A stretch of 64,000 bases of DNA, taken from the NCBI RefSeq assembly GCF_015999335.1, contig NZ_JAEACP010000005.1, forward strand, positions 62,001 through 126,000, read 5' to 3'. The DNA is from Tabrizicola soli. Lineage in GTDB: Bacteria; Pseudomonadota; Alphaproteobacteria; Rhodobacterales; Rhodobacteraceae. The stretch's first letter is position 1; each line of letters starts with the position of its first letter. Under the pieces are notes generated by a model. It was given only the letters and a program-made list of their open reading frames with translations, had not been told where the DNA came from and ran no database searches. Both the position numbers and the translations under genes were made by a program. Positions 9,680-18,305 of this stretch are shown piece after piece.

Positions 9680-11278
9680 ATGTGGGACTATCTGAAACTG
9701 GCAGGGCTTGGCCTGGTCGCGGTCTGCGCCGCGATCGCGGCCAACTATGCCCATGACCTGGCCTATCAGGTCAATGCGATCACGGTGATGCTGGCCGCAG
9801 GCATCGCCTTCCTCTGGGTCTTGCGGACGGCGGGCGACGTGAAGCCCGACCGGCGCCACGAATATTTCGACAGCGTGGTCCGGGCCGGCGCCATCGCCAC
9901 GGCCTTCTGGGGCGCGGTGGGCTTTCTGGTCGGCGTGATCATCGCGCTGCAGCTGGCCTTTCCGCAGCTGAACTTCGAATTCCTGCAGGGCTATGGCAAC
10001 TTCGGCCGTCTGCGGCCCTTGCACACCAGCGCGGTGATCTTCGCCTTCGGCGGCAACGCGCTGATCATGTCCTCGTTCTACATCGTGCAGCGCACCTGCG
10101 CGACGCGGCTGTTCGGCGGGTCGCTGGGCTGGTTCGTGTTCTGGGGCTGGCAGCTGGTGATCGTGCTCGCGGCCTCGGGCTATGTGCTGGGGGCGACGCA
10201 GAGCAAGGAATATGCGGAACCCGTCTGGTACGTCGACATCCTGATCACCGCGGTCTGGGTCGGCCTTCTGGTCGCCTTCATGGGCACGCTTTTCAAGCGG
10301 AAAGAGCCCCATATCTACGTGGCGAACTGGTTCCTGCTGTCGATGATCCTGACCGTCGCGATGCTGCACCTGGTGAACAACGCCGCGATCCCGGTGTCGA
10401 TCTTCGGCTCGGCGCAGGTGCAGGCCTATGCCGGCGTGCAGGATGCGATGGTGCAGTGGTGGTATGGCCACAACGCGGTGGGCTTCTTCCTGACCGCGGG
10501 CTTCCTGGGGATGATGTACTACTTCGTCCCGAAGCAGGCCGAGCGTCCGGTCTACAGCTACAAGCTGTCGATCATCCACTTCTGGGCGCTGATCTTCCTT
10601 TATATCTGGGCCGGTCCGCACCACCTGCACTACACCGCGCTGCCCGACTGGGCCTCGACGCTGGGCATGGTGTTCTCGGTGATCCTGTGGATGCCGTCCT
10701 GGGGTGGCATGATCAACGGCCTGATGACGCTTTCGGGCGCCTGGGACAAGCTCCGCACCGATCCGATCATCCGGATGATGGTCGTCTCCATCGGCTTCTA
10801 CGGCATGTCGACCTTCGAAGGGCCGATGATGTCGATCAAGGCGGTGAACTCGCTGAGCCACTACACCGACTGGACCATCGGCCACGTCCATTCCGGCGCC
10901 TTGGGCTGGAACGGGATGATCACCTTCGGCGTCCTCTACTACCTGGTGCCGCGGCTGTGGAACCGTGAGCGGCTGTACAGCCTCAAGCTGGTGAGTTGGC
11001 ACTTCTGGCTCGCGACGATCGGGATCGTGCTCTACGCCTCGTCGATGTGGGTGACGGGGATCATGGAGGGCCTGATGTGGCGCGAAGTGGATGCGAACGG
11101 CTTCCTGGTGAACGCCTTCGCCGACACGGTGGCCGCGAAGTTCCCGATGTATGTGGTGCGGGCGACGGGGGGGCTGCTGTTCCTGACGGGCGCGCTGATC
11201 ATGTGCTGGAACCTGTGGATGACGGTGCGCGCGCACCCTGCAAGGGCGACGCAGCACTCGGCGGTTCCGGCGGAATAA
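9680..11278 (+). CDS. ccoN: cbb3-type cytochrome c oxidase subunit I
   Basis: A 532-residue integral membrane subunit of the high-affinity terminal oxidase. It carries the haem b and haem b3-CuB centre where oxygen is reduced and protons are pumped. The haem-ligand segment [18 protein letters not shown], the CuB-region histidines [15 protein letters not shown], and the late HxxIGHVHSG segment ([17 protein letters not shown]) are present. ATG 9680 gives the usual short N-terminus (MWDYLKLAG); the upstream frame is open but not family-like. First gene of ccoNOQP, under FNR boxes. Confidence 0.96.
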   Translation: MWDYLKLAGLGLVAVCAAIAANYAHDLAYQVNAITVMLAAGIAFLWVLRTAGDVKPDRRHEYFDSVVRAGAIATAFWGAVGFLVGVIIALQLAFPQLNFEFLQGYGNFGRLRPLHTSAVIFAFGGNALIMSSFYIVQRTCATRLFGGSLGWFVFWGWQLVIVLAASGYVLGATQSKEYAEPVWYVDILITAVWVGLLVAFMGTLFKRKEPHIYVANWFLLSMILTVAMLHLVNNAAIPVSIFGSAQVQAYAGVQDAMVQWWYGHNAVGFFLTAGFLGMMYYFVPKQAERPVYSYKLSIIHFWALIFLYIWAGPHHLHYTALPDWASTLGMVFSVILWMPSWGGMINGLMTLSGAWDKLRTDPIIRMMVVSIGFYGMSTFEGPMMSIKAVNSLSHYTDWTIGHVHSGALGWNGMITFGVLYYLVPRLWNRERLYSLKLVSWHFWLATIGIVLYASSMWVTGIMEGLMWREVDANGFLVNAFADTVAAKFPMYVVRATGGLLFLTGALIMCWNLWMTVRAHPARATQHSAVPAE

Positions 11279-11290
11279 GGGGACAGGACA

Positions 11291-12034
11291 ATGGCTTTCC
11301 TTGACAAGCACAAGGCAATCGAAACCCACGCCACGCTTCTGATGGTGCTCAGCCTTCTGGTCGTGACCATCGGGGGGATCGTGCAGATCGTGCCGCTGTT
11401 CTACCTCGAGAACACGATCGAGAAGGTGGAGGGCGTGCGGCCCTACACGCCGCTGGAACTGGCCGGGCGGGACATCTATGTCCGCGAGGGCTGCTATGGC
11501 TGCCACAGCCAGATGATCCGCCCGATGCGCGACGAGGTGGAACGCTACGGCCACTACAGCCTGGCGGCCGAGTCGATGTACGACCGGCCGTTCCAGTGGG
11601 GGTCCAAGCGCACCGGGCCGGACCTGGCGCGGGTCGGCGGGCGCTATTCCGACGAATGGCACCAGGACCACTTCCACGACGCCAAGTCGGTGGTGCCGGA
11701 ATCGGTGATGCCGCCCTATGGCTTCCTGGCGAACCGGGAGATCGACGGGAAATACATCCAGGACGTCGTCGAGACGCACCGGATGACCGGCGTGCCCTAT
11801 ACCGACGAGATGGTCGCCAATGCCCGGGCCGACTTTGCCGCCCAGGCCGATCCGAACGGCGATCCCTCGGGGCTGGAGGAGCGTTACGGCGCCGGGGCCT
11901 TCGGCCATGCGGTGAACGTGCGCAACTTCGACGGCCAGCCGGAGCTGACCGAGATGGACGCGCTGATCGCCTATATCCAGGTGCTGGGGACGATGGTCGA
12001 TTTCTCGACCTTCACGCCCGTGGCCAATCGCTGA
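11291..12034 (+). CDS. ccoO: cbb3-type cytochrome c oxidase subunit II (mono-haem cytochrome c)
   Basis: A 247-residue membrane-anchored c-type cytochrome. A single N-terminal helix (about 15-37) holds it in the membrane, and the haem-binding motif C68-Y-G-C71-H72 lies on the periplasmic side. The acidic [18 protein letters not shown] segment after the haem is typical. It passes electrons from CcoP to the haem b centre of CcoN. It starts 12 bases after ccoN. Confidence 0.96.
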   Translation: MAFLDKHKAIETHATLLMVLSLLVVTIGGIVQIVPLFYLENTIEKVEGVRPYTPLELAGRDIYVREGCYGCHSQMIRPMRDEVERYGHYSLAAESMYDRPFQWGSKRTGPDLARVGGRYSDEWHQDHFHDAKSVVPESVMPPYGFLANREIDGKYIQDVVETHRMTGVPYTDEMVANARADFAAQADPNGDPSGLEERYGAGAFGHAVNVRNFDGQPELTEMDALIAYIQVLGTMVDFSTFTPVANR

Positions 12035-12050
12035 GGGGGAGGGAACCGAA

Positions 12051-12242
12051 ATGGAAACCTATTCCTTCCTGCGCCACATGGCCGACAGCTGGTTCCTCCT
12101 GGCGATGACGCTCGGGTTCCTTGCGCTCTGCGTCTGGGCCTTCCGGCCCGGCAGCCGTGCGATGCACCAGGAGGTGGCCGGCTCGATCTTCCGCAACGAC
12201 GACAGTCCTGCGGACCGCAACCCTGCCCAGAAGGAGGCCTGA
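12051..12242 (+). CDS. ccoQ: cbb3-type oxidase small subunit CcoQ
   Basis: A 63-residue protein with one membrane helix (about 14-31) and a polar tail ending NPAQKEA. CcoQ stabilises the cbb3 complex, especially under oxygen. Its place between ccoO and ccoP and its size make the call clear. It starts 16 bases after ccoO, and ccoP starts 3 bases after its stop. Confidence 0.93.
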   Translation: METYSFLRHMADSWFLLAMTLGFLALCVWAFRPGSRAMHQEVAGSIFRNDDSPADRNPAQKEA

Positions 12243-12245
12243 GCG

Positions 12246-13118
12246 ATGTGCGCCAAGCCAATCAAGCATGAACCCCGGCAGGTGGAAACGACCGGCCACC
12301 AGTGGGACGGCATCGAGGAATACAACAACCCCCTGCCGCGCTGGTGGGTCTGGGTGTTCTACGCCACGATCGTCTGGGGGATCGGCTATACCATCGCCTA
12401 TCCCGCCTGGCCGCTGATCAAGGAGGCCACTCCGGGCCTTCTGGGGGCCAGCACCCGGGCCGATGTCGCGGCCGAGATCGCGGCGGTGGACTCGGCCAAC
12501 GCGGCGATCAAGGAGAAGCTGGTCGCCGCCGACCTGAACGCCATCGCGGCGGATCCGGCCCTGGCCGAATTCGCCACGCGGGCGGGGGCGGCGGTGTTCC
12601 GCACCAACTGCGCGCAATGCCACGGCTCGGGCGCGGCGGGGTTCGTGGGCTATCCCAACCTCCTGGACAACGACTGGCTCTGGGGCGGGACGATGGAGGA
12701 CATCCACCTGACCGTCACCCATGGCATCCGCAACACGACCGACGCCGATGCGCGCTATTCCGAGATGCCGAAGTTCGGCACGGATGGCATCCTGGACGAG
12801 ACCCAGATCGCCCAGGTGGTCGAGCATGTCCTTGCCCTTTCGGGGCAGGAGCATGACGCGGCGCTGGCGGCAGAGGGGGCGATCGTCTTTGCCGACAACT
12901 GCGTGGCCTGCCACATGGAGGACGGCTCGGGCGACCGGGCGCAGGGCGCGCCGAGGCTGTCGGATGCGATCTGGCTCTATGGCGGTTCGCGCGACGCGAT
13001 CACCGAGACGGTGACCAATGCCCGTTTCGGCGTCATGCCGAACTGGAACGGACGGCTGAGCGAGGACGAGATCCGCGCCGTGGCCTATTTCGTCCACGGT
13101 CAGGGCGGCGGCGAGTAA
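12246..13118 (+). CDS. ccoP: cbb3-type cytochrome c oxidase subunit III (di-haem cytochrome c)
   Basis: A 290-residue di-haem subunit that takes electrons from soluble cytochrome c. The N-terminal segment [21 protein letters not shown] carries the single long membrane anchor of the proteobacterial type. The haem sites are C122-A-Q-C125-H126 and C219-V-A-C222-H223. Last gene of ccoNOQP; a strong hairpin follows at 13139. Confidence 0.96.
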   Translation: MCAKPIKHEPRQVETTGHQWDGIEEYNNPLPRWWVWVFYATIVWGIGYTIAYPAWPLIKEATPGLLGASTRADVAAEIAAVDSANAAIKEKLVAADLNAIAADPALAEFATRAGAAVFRTNCAQCHGSGAAGFVGYPNLLDNDWLWGGTMEDIHLTVTHGIRNTTDADARYSEMPKFGTDGILDETQIAQVVEHVLALSGQEHDAALAAEGAIVFADNCVACHMEDGSGDRAQGAPRLSDAIWLYGGSRDAITETVTNARFGVMPNWNGRLSEDEIRAVAYFVHGQGGGE

Positions 13119-13138
13119 GCCGTCGCGGAGACGACCGG

Positions 13139-13169
13139 ACAGGGGGCCTTCGGGTCCCCTGTTCCTTTC
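13139..13169 (+). terminator. Intrinsic terminator after ccoP
   Basis: ACAGGGG (13139-13145) and CCCCTGT (13156-13162) form a stem with a CTTCGGG-type loop, followed by TCCTTT. It separates ccoNOQP from the assembly operon, which has its own FNR box. Confidence 0.75.
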
Positions 13170-13237
13170 GGCGGCGCCGCGCTTCACGCCGAGTTGTGCC
13201 GCCTTGCCGCATGGCGGAACTCGCCGCCAGTTTATAA

Positions 13238-13251
13238 TTGATACAGGTCAA
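13238..13251. promoter_or_regulatory. FNR box upstream of ccoG
   Basis: TTGATACAGGTCAA matches TTGAT-N4-ATCAA with one change. It lies 67 bases before the ccoG start, so the ccoGHIS assembly operon probably has its own FnrL-dependent promoter. Confidence 0.85.
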
Positions 13252-13318
13252 TGTTCCCCGGCCGTGAATGGCCGAAGCAGGGCCTGCCAGACCCTGCGCC
13301 CGGTTCAGGAGCTTTCCC

Positions 13319-14743
13319 TTGTCCAACCCAGATCCCGCCCCCTCTCTCTACGCCGCCCGCGAGCCGGTCTTTCCGCGCCGGGTGAAGGGCACCTTCCGCA
13401 CGCTCAAGTGGTGGATCATGGCGGTGACGCTGGGCATCTACTACATCCTGCCGTGGATCCGCTGGGACCGGGGGCCTGCCCTGCCGGACCAGGCGGTGCT
13501 GGTCGACCTGGCGAACCGGCGCTTCTTCTTCTTCATGATCGAGATCTGGCCGCACGAGTTCTATTTCGTCGCGGGCCTCCTGATCATGGCGGGGCTCGGG
13601 CTGTTCCTCTTCACCAGTGCGGCGGGGCGGGTCTGGTGCGGCTATGCCTGTCCGCAGACGGTGTGGACAGATCTGTTCATCCTGGTCGAACGCTGGATCG
13701 AGGGCGACCGCAACGCGCGGCTGCGCCTGCACCGGCAGGTCTGGAACGGCGAGAAGATCCGCAAGCGCGCGGTCAAGTGGACGGTCTGGCTCCTGATCGG
13801 CCTGGCCACCGGCGGAGCCTGGATCTTCTACTTCACCGATGCGCCGACGCTGCTCGGCGATCTGGTGAGCGGCCAGGCGCATCCGATCGCCTATACGACC
13901 ATGCTGGTCCTGACGCTGACCACCTTCTTCTTCGGCGGTTTCGCGCGCGAGCAGATCTGCATCTATGCCTGCCCCTGGCCGCGCATCCAGGCCGCGATGG
14001 TGGACGAGGACACGCTGACCATCGGCTATCGCGACTGGCGCGGAGAACCCCGCGGCAAGGCGAATGTCGCGGGTAACGGCGACTGCATCGACTGCATGGC
14101 CTGCGTGAACGTCTGCCCGATGGGGATCGACATCCGCAATGGCCAGCAGATGGCCTGCATCACCTGCGGCCTCTGCATCGACGCCTGCAACGACGTGATG
14201 GACAAGATCGGCAAGCCGCGCGACCTGATCGGCTATCTGGCGCTGACCGACGAGCTGCGCGAGCGCGAGGGCCAGCCGCCGAAATCGGTCTGGGCGCATG
14301 TGTTCCGGCCGCGGACCGTGCTTTACACGGTGCTCTGGGCCGGGATCGGCATCGGGTTGGTGGTGGCGCTGTTCCTGCGCTCGCCCATCGACGTGAACGT
14401 GACGCCGGTCCGCAACCCGACCTTCGTGACCCTGTCCGACGGGTCGATCCGCAACGCCTACGAGATCCGGCTGCGCAACATGCAGGGCGAGGCGGCCGAG
14501 TTCGCGCTGACGGTGGACTCCGAGGCGCCGCTGGCGCTGTCGCTGGAAGGGCAGGAGGGGCTGGTGGTGACGGTCCCGGCGAACGAGACGCTGTCGCAGC
14601 GCCTGTACCTCACGGCACCGCCCGACAGCCCGGCGGCGCGCGCGCACCACAGCGATGTGCGGCTGTGGATCGCGGAAGAGGGCACGACGAACCGCGTCCA
14701 CCATGATACGATCTTCAACGGCAAGGAGGGCGGCGATGGCTGA
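13319..14743 (+). CDS. ccoG: cbb3 oxidase assembly protein CcoG (RdxA/FixG type)
   Basis: A 474-residue membrane iron-sulfur protein needed for copper delivery during cbb3 assembly; its family reduces Cu(II). Five membrane helices flank two ferredoxin-type cluster motifs, CIDCMACVNVCPMG and CITCGLCIDACND (about residues 255-300). A C-terminal immunoglobulin-like periplasmic domain follows. TTG 13319 was chosen because AGGAG (13307-13311) stands 7 bases before it and the protein then starts MSNPDPAPSLYAAREPVFPRR, like its relatives. An earlier ATG at 13268 lacks that support. Confidence 0.93.
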   Translation: MSNPDPAPSLYAAREPVFPRRVKGTFRTLKWWIMAVTLGIYYILPWIRWDRGPALPDQAVLVDLANRRFFFFMIEIWPHEFYFVAGLLIMAGLGLFLFTSAAGRVWCGYACPQTVWTDLFILVERWIEGDRNARLRLHRQVWNGEKIRKRAVKWTVWLLIGLATGGAWIFYFTDAPTLLGDLVSGQAHPIAYTTMLVLTLTTFFFGGFAREQICIYACPWPRIQAAMVDEDTLTIGYRDWRGEPRGKANVAGNGDCIDCMACVNVCPMGIDIRNGQQMACITCGLCIDACNDVMDKIGKPRDLIGYLALTDELREREGQPPKSVWAHVFRPRTVLYTVLWAGIGIGLVVALFLRSPIDVNVTPVRNPTFVTLSDGSIRNAYEIRLRNMQGEAAEFALTVDSEAPLALSLEGQEGLVVTVPANETLSQRLYLTAPPDSPAARAHHSDVRLWIAEEGTTNRVHHDTIFNGKEGGDG

Positions 14744-15188
14744 GCTGACCGGAAAGCATGTGTTCGCGATCACCGCCGGGGCCTTTACGGTCATCATCGG
14801 GGTGAACGTCCTTCTGGCGGTGAAGGCGGTCTCCACCTTTCCGGGGCTGGAGGTCGGGAACTCCTATGTCGCGAGCCAGGACTTCGAGGCTCGCAAGGCG
14901 GCGCAGGAGGCGCTGGGCTGGACGATGAAGCCCGCCTATGACGGCGGGCGGATGACGCTGGCCTTCACCGATGGCAAGGGCCTGCCGGTACGGGTGGGCG
15001 AGCTGCAGGTGCTGATCGGGCGCACGACCGAGGCGAATGAGGATCTCTGGCCGGACTTCGCGCCCTTGGGCGACCTCTACGCCGCCGATGTGGCGCTGGG
15101 GCATGGCAAGTGGATGGTGAAGGTCACCGCCCGCTCGGCCGACGGGACGCTGTTCGAGCAGCGATCCGAACTGTTCGTGAAGGGCTAG
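14736..15188 (+). CDS. ccoH: cbb3 oxidase assembly protein CcoH (FixH family)
   Basis: A 150-residue protein with one N-terminal membrane helix (about 7-30) and a periplasmic beta domain, the FixH layout. YVASQDFEARKAAQEALGW is the family's conserved start of the soluble part. CcoH joins the CcoN-CcoO-CcoP subcomplexes during assembly. ATG 14736 follows GGAGGGCGGCG and overlaps the ccoG end by 8 bases. Confidence 0.92.
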   Translation: MAELTGKHVFAITAGAFTVIIGVNVLLAVKAVSTFPGLEVGNSYVASQDFEARKAAQEALGWTMKPAYDGGRMTLAFTDGKGLPVRVGELQVLIGRTTEANEDLWPDFAPLGDLYAADVALGHGKWMVKVTARSADGTLFEQRSELFVKG

Positions 15189-15191
15189 GCG

Positions 15192-17396
15192 ATGGCGGTG
15201 GTCGAGGATTTCGGGCAGGAGTACGGGCGTGCCCCGGTCTCGGCCTGTCCGGCCTGCGTGGTGGTGCCCGCGGCCGAGCGGATCGCCGCGCTGCGCGCCG
15301 ACCGGGCGGGGCGGATCGTGCTGTCGCTCCCGAATGCGGCGGGGGCACAGTCGATCTCGACCGTCGAGGCGGCGCTGCAGGCGGTGCCGGGGGTCCTGTC
15401 GGCCCGGGTGAACCTGACGCTGAAGCGGGCCAGCATCGAGGCCATGCCGCAGGTCACGGCGGCCCAGCTGATCGAGGTGCTAGAAGGGCAGGGGCAGGAG
15501 GCGCATGAACTGGACCCCGGCCTCCTGTCGGTGACCGAGACCGACCGCCAGGGCCGCGAGCTTCTGATGCGGCTGGGCGTCGCCTTCTTCAGCATGATGA
15601 ACGTGATGCTTTTGTCGGTCGCGGTCTGGTCCGGGGCCGAGGACGCGACGCGCGACCTCTTCCACTGGATCTCGGGCGCCATCGCGCTGCCGACGGTGAT
15701 CTTCGCCGGGCAACCGTTCTTCAGGTCGGCCTGGGCCAGCCTGCGCCGGGGGCGGCTGGGGATGGATGTGCCGATCAGCCTTGCGCTGATCCTGGCCTCC
15801 TGCATCTCGGTCTACGAGACCTGGATGTCGGGTCACCATGCCTATTTCGACGCCGCCGTGATGCTGGCCTTCTTCCTGCTTCTCGGCCGCTATCTGGACC
15901 ACCGGACGCGGGCCGTCGCGCGCTCGGCCGCCGAGGAACTGGCGGCGCTGGAAGTGCCGCGCGCCATCGTGCTCCTGGACGGGGCCGAGGTCGAGACGCC
16001 GATCGCGGCGGTGCAGCCGGGCGATCTGGTCCTGGTCCGCCCCGGCGCGCGGATGCCGGTCGACGGGATCGTGGTCAAGGGCGCCTCCGAGCTGGACCGC
16101 AGCCTGCTGACCGGGGAAAGCCTGCCGGTGCAGGCGGGCGAGGGCACGGTGGTCAGCGCGGGCGAGGTCAACCTGACCGGGCCGCTGACGGTGCGGGTGA
16201 CGGCGGCGGGCAAGGAATCGAGCCTGCACCGGATGGCCGACCTGGTCGCGGTCGCCGAAGGGGCGAAGACGCGCTACACCAGCCTGGCCGACCGGGCGGC
16301 CGGGCTTTACTCGCCCCTGGTGCATATCCTTTCGTTCAGCGCCTTCGGCTACTGGCTGTGGGCGACGGGCGGCGATCTGCGCCATGCGATCAACATCTCG
16401 GCGGCGGTGCTGATCATCACCTGCCCCTGCGCGCTGGGGCTGGCGGTGCCGGCGGTGATCACCTCGGCCTCGGGCAAGCTCTTCCGCAAGGGCCTCCTCA
16501 TCAAGCATGGCACGGCGCTGGAGCGGCTGGCCGAGGTCGACACCGTGGTCTTCGACAAGACCGGAACCCTGACCCTTGGCGTGCCCGAGCCGGTGGCGCT
16601 GGCCGGGCAGCCGCGTGAGGTGGTGGCGGTCGCGGCGGCGCTGGCTTCGGGCTCGTCGCATCCGCTGGCCCGGGCGCTGGCCGAAGGCGCGCGGGCGCTG
16701 GGCATCGCCCCCGAGGCGGTGCAGGACCTGCGCGAGGTGCCGGGCCAGGGGATCGAGGGGCTGTGGCAGGGCAGGCGGGTGGGGCTGGGCCGGGCCGACT
16801 GGTGCGGGGCCGAGGCCCTGCCCGAGACGGCGACCTATCTGGCGCTGGGCGATGCGACGCATGGCTTCGCCTTCACCGACCGGCCCCGTCCGGGCGCGGC
16901 CGAGGCGGTGGCGGCGCTGCAGAAGGCGGGCCTGAAGGTCGAGCTTCTGTCGGGCGACGCCGAAGCGCCGGTCCGGGCGCTGGCCGCGCGGCTGGGCATC
17001 GCCGACTGGCGCGCGGGCGTGCTGCCGGCGGAGAAGGCCGCGCGGGTGGCCGAGCTCTCGCGGACGGGCAAGGTGCTGATGGTCGGCGACGGGCTGAACG
17101 ACACCGCGGCGCTGGCGGCGGCGCATGTCTCGATCTCGCCCGCTTCGGCGCTGGACGCGGCGCGGGTGGCGTCCGACATCGTGCTTCTGGGCCAGGACAT
17201 GGCGCCGATCGCCGATGCGGTCCGGATTGGGCGGCAGGCGGCGCGGCGGATGGTGGGGAACTTCCTGATCTCGGGCGGCTACAACGTGGTCGCGGTGCCG
17301 CTGGCGCTGGTCGGGCTGGCCACGCCGCTGGCCGCTGCGCTGGCGATGTCGCTGTCGTCGATCACCGTCTCCCTGAACGCGATGCGGCTGCGCTGA
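15192..17396 (+). CDS. ccoI: Copper-exporting P-type ATPase CcoI (FixI family)
   Basis: A 734-residue P1B-type ATPase that feeds copper into cbb3 assembly from the inner membrane. The membrane copper site ITCPCALGL lies near residue 411 and the phosphorylated Asp is D455 in DKTGTLT. The hinge motif GDGLNDTAALA is present. The N-terminal HMA-like fold (about 40-100) lacks the usual GMxCxxC: the loop reads NAAGAQSIST. A separate C19-P-A-C22 pair stands at the extreme N-terminus. It starts 3 bases after ccoH and overlaps ccoS by one base. Confidence 0.94.
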   Translation: MAVVEDFGQEYGRAPVSACPACVVVPAAERIAALRADRAGRIVLSLPNAAGAQSISTVEAALQAVPGVLSARVNLTLKRASIEAMPQVTAAQLIEVLEGQGQEAHELDPGLLSVTETDRQGRELLMRLGVAFFSMMNVMLLSVAVWSGAEDATRDLFHWISGAIALPTVIFAGQPFFRSAWASLRRGRLGMDVPISLALILASCISVYETWMSGHHAYFDAAVMLAFFLLLGRYLDHRTRAVARSAAEELAALEVPRAIVLLDGAEVETPIAAVQPGDLVLVRPGARMPVDGIVVKGASELDRSLLTGESLPVQAGEGTVVSAGEVNLTGPLTVRVTAAGKESSLHRMADLVAVAEGAKTRYTSLADRAAGLYSPLVHILSFSAFGYWLWATGGDLRHAINISAAVLIITCPCALGLAVPAVITSASGKLFRKGLLIKHGTALERLAEVDTVVFDKTGTLTLGVPEPVALAGQPREVVAVAAALASGSSHPLARALAEGARALGIAPEAVQDLREVPGQGIEGLWQGRRVGLGRADWCGAEALPETATYLALGDATHGFAFTDRPRPGAAEAVAALQKAGLKVELLSGDAEAPVRALAARLGIADWRAGVLPAEKAARVAELSRTGKVLMVGDGLNDTAALAAAHVSISPASALDAARVASDIVLLGQDMAPIADAVRIGRQAARRMVGNFLISGGYNVVAVPLALVGLATPLAAALAMSLSSITVSLNAMRLR

Positions 17397-17554
17397 TGGA
17401 GATCCTGTCGATCCTCATCCCCGTGTCGCTGTTCCTGGGAGGAATCGGGCTGGTGGCCTTCTTCTGGGCGATGAAGACGCGGCAGTTCGACGACCCGGAG
17501 GGCGATGCCAACCGGATCCTGACCCGGGACTGGGACGACCGGCCAAAGCCCTGA
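17396..17554 (+). CDS. ccoS: cbb3 oxidase maturation protein CcoS
   Basis: A 52-residue protein with one membrane helix (ILIPVSLFLGGIGLVAFFWAM at about 5-25) followed by the CcoS hallmark TRQFDDPEGDANRIL. CcoS is needed to insert cofactors into the oxidase. Its ATG shares its A with the ccoI stop. Last gene of ccoGHIS; a palindromic repeat follows. Confidence 0.93.
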   Translation: MEILSILIPVSLFLGGIGLVAFFWAMKTRQFDDPEGDANRILTRDWDDRPKP

Positions 17555-17559
17555 GGCAC

Positions 17560-17626
17560 CTCCTCGTTCGACTTCGTCTCCTCGTCGGCAGGGCGCTGCG
17601 AGGAGTGACGAAGTCATCGACGAGCG
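17560..17626. repeat. Dispersed palindromic element, copy 1
   Basis: The two arms are 28 bases each: CTCCTCGTTCGACTTCGTCT... (17560-17587) and CGAGGAGTGACGAAGTCATC... (17599-17626). Both arms recur identically at 57403-57472, with a different 11-14 base centre. The arms are imperfect inverted repeats. It lies between convergent genes and ends at the stop of the FAA gene, so it may be a two-way terminator. Confidence 0.75.
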
Positions 17627-18304
17627 TCAGCCGATGGTCACCGTCGCCGATTGCAGCCCGTCGATCTCGACCTTGCAGATGTCGCCGCGGGTCAGCGGGC
17701 CGACGCCGGCGGGGGTGCCGGTGAAGATCAGGTCGCCCGGCGACAGGCTGACGAGGCGCGACAGCGCGGCGATGATCGCGGCCGGGCTCCAGATCATGTC
17801 CGACAGCCGCGCCTCCTGCCGCAGCGCGCCGTTCACCGTGCAGCGCAGGCTGCCGTCCGGCAGGGCGCCGGGGCGGATCGGCCCGATCACGGCGGATTTG
17901 TCGAAGGCCTTGGCCATGTCCCAGGGGCGGCGGTTGGCCTTGGCCTCGGCCTGCAGGTCGCGGCGGGTGAGGTCGTTGCCGGTCGCATGGCCCCAGATCA
18001 GCGCGGGCGCGTCCTCTTCGGCCACCATCGCGCCGCCCTTGCCGATGGCAAGGACCAGTTCGGCCTCGTGGTGCAGGTTGGTGGTCGCGGGCGGGTAGGG
18101 GATGCGGCTGCCGGATTCGACCACGGCATCGGCGGGCTTGGTGAAGAAGAACGGCGGCTCCTTCTCGGGCTCGCCGCCCATCTCGCGGGCATGTTCGGCG
18201 TAGTTGCGGCCGACGCAGAAGATGCGGCGGACCGGGAAGCGTTCGGCGCGGCCGGTGACCGGCAGGGTGACGGTGGGCAGGGCGGGGAAGACGAGCGCGA
18301 CCAT
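17627..18304 (-). CDS. Fumarylacetoacetate hydrolase family protein
   Basis: A 225-residue FAH-fold enzyme. The core shows FCVGRNYAEHARE, the metal-site Glu in NLHHEAELVLAIG, the second acidic pair in GNDLTRRDLQ, and FTGTPAGVGPL near the end. This short form resembles acylpyruvate hydrolase/oxaloacetate decarboxylase-type members rather than the long FAH of tyrosine breakdown. The exact substrate is open. It starts one base after the stop of the carboxypeptidase gene, so they probably share a transcript. Confidence 0.85.
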   Translation of the reverse strand: MVALVFPALPTVTLPVTGRAERFPVRRIFCVGRNYAEHAREMGGEPEKEPPFFFTKPADAVVESGSRIPYPPATTNLHHEAELVLAIGKGGAMVAEEDAPALIWGHATGNDLTRRDLQAEAKANRRPWDMAKAFDKSAVIGPIRPGALPDGSLRCTVNGALRQEARLSDMIWSPAAIIAALSRLVSLSPGDLIFTGTPAGVGPLTRGDICKVEIDGLQSATVTIG

Positions 18305-18305
18305 C

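Noticed and set aside
9566-11908. A 780-codon open frame opposite ccoN and ccoO
   Set aside because: It is a shadow of two clear oxidase genes, rich in His, Arg and Gln, with no ribosome site.
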